Below are positions 61,037 to 64,000 of a stretch of DNA of 64,000 nucleotides, one piece after another. The stretch is from contig NZ_LT854640.1 in the NCBI RefSeq assembly GCF_900184255.1, positions 416,019 to 480,018 of the forward strand, read 5' to 3'. Each line of letters begins with the position of its first letter. Within the stretch, counting starts at the first letter, position 1. The notes below the pieces were generated by a model. The model searched no databases and had not been told where the DNA came from. It was given only the letters and a program-made list of their open reading frames with translations. This stretch comes from Haloimpatiens massiliensis. Its GTDB lineage: Bacteria > Bacillota > Clostridia > Clostridiales > Clostridiaceae. A program made the position numbers and the translations under genes.

Positions 61037-61290
61037 TTAAAATAAATTCTATTGATTTATAGATATATGGCTTAAACTGTAAATAAGAGGACATATAATT
61101 ATGACTAAAAATAAAACAATATAAGAGAATTTTATAGATGAATGAATATAAACATAAATATGCAGAGATACACAAATATATATTTTAATAGACTTAAAAT
61201 AGTATTATATTCATAACTGTTTTTTAAAACAGTTTATTAATAATAAGAAATATAAGTACGAAAAAGATGTATTGAAAGGAGTTTTTTTTA
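61037..61290. other. Intergenic stretch
   Basis: No gene recognised. GAAAGGAG at the end serves the cyclophilin gene. Confidence 0.4.
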
Positions 61291-61965
61291 ATGTTAAATA
61301 AGAAATTTGGGAAATATATAGTAGCTACATTAATCTGTGCTATTGCTATTTTGGCTGCAGGTTGTTCTAAAGCTAATAAAAACATAGAGAAACAAGGGGA
61401 GAAAAAAGAAGAGAGTAAACAAATCAATACAGAAAAGAAGCCAGGGGATAAAAATCCATTGGTAACTATAGAAATGGACAATGGAAATAAAATAAAAATA
61501 GAATTATATCCAGAAATAGCACCTAATACTGTAAGAAACTTTATTTCTTTAGTTAATAAGGGATTTTATGATGGGGTGATTTTCCACAGAGTAATTCCAG
61601 AATTTATGATATAAGGAGGAGATCCAGAAGGTGTTGGAACCGGTGGCCCAGGTTATGCAATAAAGGGTGAATTTAGTTCCAATGGCTATAAAAATGATTT
61701 AAAGCATGAAAGAGGAATAATATCTATGGCTAGATCCAGCAGACCAGATTCAGCAGGTTCACAATTCTTTATAATGGTAAAAGAAGCTCCTCATTTAGAT
61801 GGAGAGTATGCAGCTTTTGGCAAAGTAATAGAAGGTATGGAAGAAGTAGATAGAATAGTTTCAGTTGAGAGAGATGGCAAAGATAAGCCTATTAAAGAGG
61901 AAAAAATGAAAAAAGTAACTGTCGATACTTTTGGAGTTGAATATAATGAACCAGAAAAACAATAA
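61291..61965 (+). pseudogene. Cyclophilin-type prolyl isomerase lipoprotein with in-frame stop
   Basis: The frame of 224 codons encodes a lipoprotein (lipobox LAAGC, Cys25), a charged linker and a cyclophilin domain that would help proteins fold outside the membrane. At 61612 TAA stands where the family has CAA: the reading is FHRVIPEFMI, stop, GGDPEGVGTGG. That Gln is the catalytic one of cyclophilins. The rest (GIISMARSSRPDSAGSQFFI and on) is intact in the same frame. It is either a fresh nonsense mutation, a read-through case or a sequence error. GAAAGGAG precedes the ATG. Confidence 0.85.
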
Positions 61966-61977
61966 CATTGTCTAAAA

Positions 61978-61992
61978 TGGTGCCTGGCACCA
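61978..61992. repeat. Short palindrome TGGTGCCTGGCACCA
   Basis: A 15-bp palindrome with 7-bp arms and a single central T, far richer in GC than its surroundings. It follows the cyclophilin stop by a few bases and has no T tail. A REP-like remnant or a protein site is possible. Confidence 0.45.
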
Positions 61993-62231
61993 CCCGAATT
62001 ATGTAGAATACATATGTTTTTTAATTAATATAAAAGGAAGATATAGCTAAATTTTTTTATAAGCCTACTAAATTTGTGCTATAGGTGCTATAATATCATT
62101 GTGATAGTAAAATTACGTACATTTAATAATATTATACTGTGAATGTTTGTATACTACTTTGAGAAAGTAGTTATTCCACAGGTGATATGTGGTTTCAGAT
62201 GTACGATATTTTAAAAAAGGGAGATGTTTAT

Positions 62232-63419
62232 ATGACAAGAGCAGTAGGCACTACAGTGAGAGGGGTAAGAGCTCCTATAGTAAAACAAGGTGATGATTTA
62301 GTTAATATTGTAGTAGAATCAATTATAAGAGCTATGGAGACTGAAAAATTTAGCATTAATGATAGAGATATAATAGGAGTTACAGAATCCTTAGTTGCAA
62401 GGGCACAAGGAAACTATGCTTCTGTTGAAGATATTGCTGAGGATATAAATAAAAAATTTAAAGGGGATTTTGCAGTTGTTTTCCCAATACTTAGTAGAAA
62501 TAGATTTTCTTTGATATTAAAAGGTCTAGCAGCTAGCGGCAAGAAAATATATTTATTTTTAAACTATCCATCTGATGAAGTTGGAAATCATTTAATGGAT
62601 GTAGATAAAATGGACGAGTTGGGAGTTAATCCATATACTGATGTTTTAACAGAAGAGAAGTATAGAAAATTATTTGGGGACAAGGTTACTCATCCATTTA
62701 CAGGAATTGATTATGTGGAAATGTATAAAAATATTGCTGTAAATAATAATATAGAAATAATCCTTGCTAATGACCCGAGGGTAGCATTAAAATACACTAA
62801 AGAAGTTTTAGTTGCTAATATACACGAGAGAAATAGGACTAAAAGATTATTAAAGCAGGCTGGAGCTAAAAATGTATATGGAATAGATGAAATATTAAAT
62901 AGTTCTATCAATGGAAGTGGATTTAATCCAGATTATGGCTTATTAGGTTCTAATTTAGCTACTGATACTACAGTAAAGTTATTTCCTAAGGATTGCAGAA
63001 AAACTGTAGAAGATATTCAAAGAGGAATAAAAGAAAAAACAGGTAAAAATGTAGAGGTAATGGTCTATGGTGATGGAGCTTTTAAAGATCCAGTAGGCAA
63101 AATATGGGAGTTGGCAGACCCAGTGGTATCTCCTGGATATACAAATGGGCTTAAAGGTACACCAAATGAGATAAAGTTAAAGTATATTGCAGACAATGAG
63201 CTTAAAAATTTAAATTCTAAAGACATGGCGGAAGCAATGAAAAAGAAAATTATGGAGAAGACAAAAAATGAAAGTTCTGAAGGAGAAAAATTAGGAACAA
63301 CTCCAAGACAGCTTACAGACCTTTTGGGAAGTTTATGTGACTTAACCAGTGGTAGTGGAGATAAGGGAACTCCAATAGTATTAATTCAAGGATATTTTGA
63401 TAGTTATGCAGTAGAGTAG
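62232..63419 (+). CDS. CofE-like (F420-0:L-glutamate ligase family) protein
   Basis: A 395-residue member of the CofE family: start TRAVGTTVRGVRAPIVKQGD, VESIIRAMETEKFSINDRDI, and GDGAFKDPVGKIWELADP in the second half. CofE adds glutamate to coenzyme F420-0 with GTP in archaea and actinobacteria. Clostridia are not known to make F420, and the protein is longer than archaeal CofE (about 250), so another amide ligation is likely. I chose the ATG at 62232, behind AAGGGAG; an ATG 45 bases upstream lacks a ribosome site. Confidence 0.8.
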   Translation: MTRAVGTTVRGVRAPIVKQGDDLVNIVVESIIRAMETEKFSINDRDIIGVTESLVARAQGNYASVEDIAEDINKKFKGDFAVVFPILSRNRFSLILKGLAASGKKIYLFLNYPSDEVGNHLMDVDKMDELGVNPYTDVLTEEKYRKLFGDKVTHPFTGIDYVEMYKNIAVNNNIEIILANDPRVALKYTKEVLVANIHERNRTKRLLKQAGAKNVYGIDEILNSSINGSGFNPDYGLLGSNLATDTTVKLFPKDCRKTVEDIQRGIKEKTGKNVEVMVYGDGAFKDPVGKIWELADPVVSPGYTNGLKGTPNEIKLKYIADNELKNLNSKDMAEAMKKKIMEKTKNESSEGEKLGTTPRQLTDLLGSLCDLTSGSGDKGTPIVLIQGYFDSYAVE

Positions 63420-63441
63420 CGGATAGCTACTCTTTTTGTTT
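63413..63441 (+). terminator. Terminator of the CofE-like gene
   Basis: AGAGTAGC (63413-63420) and GCTACTCT (63426-63433), 8 bp, loop GGATA, T tail. The left arm includes the stop codon. Confidence 0.88.
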
Positions 63442-63640
63442 AAATATTAAAATATTGATAATTTAAATAGGTATTGTTGAATACAAATAATATATAGGAT
63501 ATTATATAAATGAAATATAATGTGCTGTATATATATGGCAAGCAGTGGCACTTTTTCATGTATAGTAATAAATTTAAAGATTATAGAGGGAGGTGAACTT
63601 TAGAGGAGAGGGATATTTATAATAGACTTTCTCCCTAAAG

Positions 63641-64000
63641 ATGAAAATGAAAGTTAAGAGAATTATAAGTAGATTATTAGTAGCATTAATGATTATGTCT
63701 GTAGCAACAGCTTTCCCAGCAAAAAATGCTTATGCAGATTCTTTTAAAGTTGTTACGTTGGGAGCTGATTTAAGCGCAAAACAAAAAGAAGACATGCTTA
63801 AATATTTTGGCGTTAATAAAGGAGATGCAAATGTAATAGAAGTTACCAATGAAGAAGAGGTTAAATATTTAGGACAGGTAGCTTCTAAGGAGCAAATAGG
63901 TACAAAGGCCATATCATGTTCTTATGTAGAGCCCACAAGCAAAGATGGCTTGAATATTTCAGTAAATAATATATCTTGGGTTACAGAAAGTATGATAAAA
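63641..64000 (+). CDS. DUF1002 family secreted protein (partial, 3' end outside)
   Basis: The first 120 codons of a protein that runs off the window. A signal peptide (MKMKVKRIISRLLVALMIMS, cleavage after about residue 31, NAYA) is followed by the DUF1002 opening (SFKVVTLGADLSAKQKEDML). Members are exported proteins of unknown function in Firmicutes. The ATG at 63641 has no close ribosome site; GGAGAGG lies 30 bases upstream in a hairpin whose other arm (TCTCC and CTAAAG) ends directly before the ATG. An ATG two codons on is an alternative. Confidence 0.85.
   Translation, partial: MKMKVKRIISRLLVALMIMSVATAFPAKNAYADSFKVVTLGADLSAKQKEDMLKYFGVNKGDANVIEVTNEEEVKYLGQVASKEQIGTKAISCSYVEPTSKDGLNISVNNISWVTESMIK

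Noticed and set aside
1..64000. CRISPR arrays, rRNA and tRNA genes
   Set aside because: I saw no regularly spaced repeats and no tRNA or rRNA signature sequences on either strand.

Overview
The window is AT-rich DNA (GC about 30% by eye) with strong AAGGAGG-type ribosome sites, frequent TTG/GTG starts, T-tailed hairpin terminators and four classical Firmicute riboswitches (cobalamin, SAM-I, preQ1-I, TPP). Together with a CO dehydrogenase, MinD-ferredoxin ATPases and a DUF1847 protein this points to an anaerobic Clostridium sensu stricto; I cannot name the species.

Layout. 0.4-4.9 kb: YeeE/YedE thiosulfate-type transporter, rhodanese-fused CoA-disulfide reductase and an APC permease. 5-8.6 kb: Fur-boxed ferric iron ABC transporter. 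9-11.3 kb: XRE-TPR regulator behind repeated operators, then a nucleotidyltransferase. 11.4-12.3 kb: a 150-bp palindromic element and a VCBS-like protein. 12.5-16 kb: heterodimeric ABC exporter. 16-19.6 kb: cobalamin riboswitch driving two AAA/VWA chelatase subunits. 19.6-21.2 kb: an intact IS4-type element. 21.3-28.7 kb: a metallocofactor-type cluster of NifX-like proteins, MinD-ferredoxin ATPases, a flavin reductase, a DUF5320 protein, KatG and a DUF134 regulator, with two decayed members (a zinc ribbon and a radical SAM gene). 28.7-31.9 kb: three YibE/F membrane proteins. 32-33.2 kb: DEAD-box helicase. 33.5-37.2 kb: SAM-I riboswitch with metY, metA and hom. 37.5-39.7 kb: DUF1847 protein, a structured leader plus CD3324-family HTH protein, and a GNAT enzyme. 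39.8-43.4 kb (minus): RbsB/RbsC-type ABC importer with a PsuG-like glycosidase. 43.7-49.1 kb: ABC-2 exporter, a MITE related to the IS, and a NarL-type two-component system. 49.2-51.3 kb (minus): secreted M4 metalloprotease. 51.9-54.6 kb: preQ1-I riboswitch and a queuine-salvage operon (nucleoside hydrolase, ECF S component, radical SAM lyase). 55-57 kb: a divergent CooS. 57.3-64 kb: lgt, an orphan ECF S component, TPP riboswitch with thiT, an SDR reductase, a cyclophilin lipoprotein gene interrupted by a nonsense codon, a CofE-like ligase and the start of a DUF1002 protein.

Working together: the SAM-I operon carries homoserine synthesis, its acetylation and sulfhydrylation to homocysteine. 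The preQ1 operon would import a queuosine precursor, release the base and cleave it to preQ1, and is shut off by preQ1. The Fur-boxed operon imports ferric iron. The chelatase pair probably serves cobalt insertion, but its large subunit is not here.

Most notable: a CO dehydrogenase homologue with Glu in place of a catalytic-cluster Cys; an IS and a distant MITE sharing terminal repeats and 7-bp target duplications; a leader at 38.2 kb with mutually exclusive hairpins, an internal terminator and a masked ribosome site; the partly eroded NifX/MinD-ferredoxin/DUF134 cluster with paired operators; and a stop codon exactly at the catalytic Gln of a cyclophilin.
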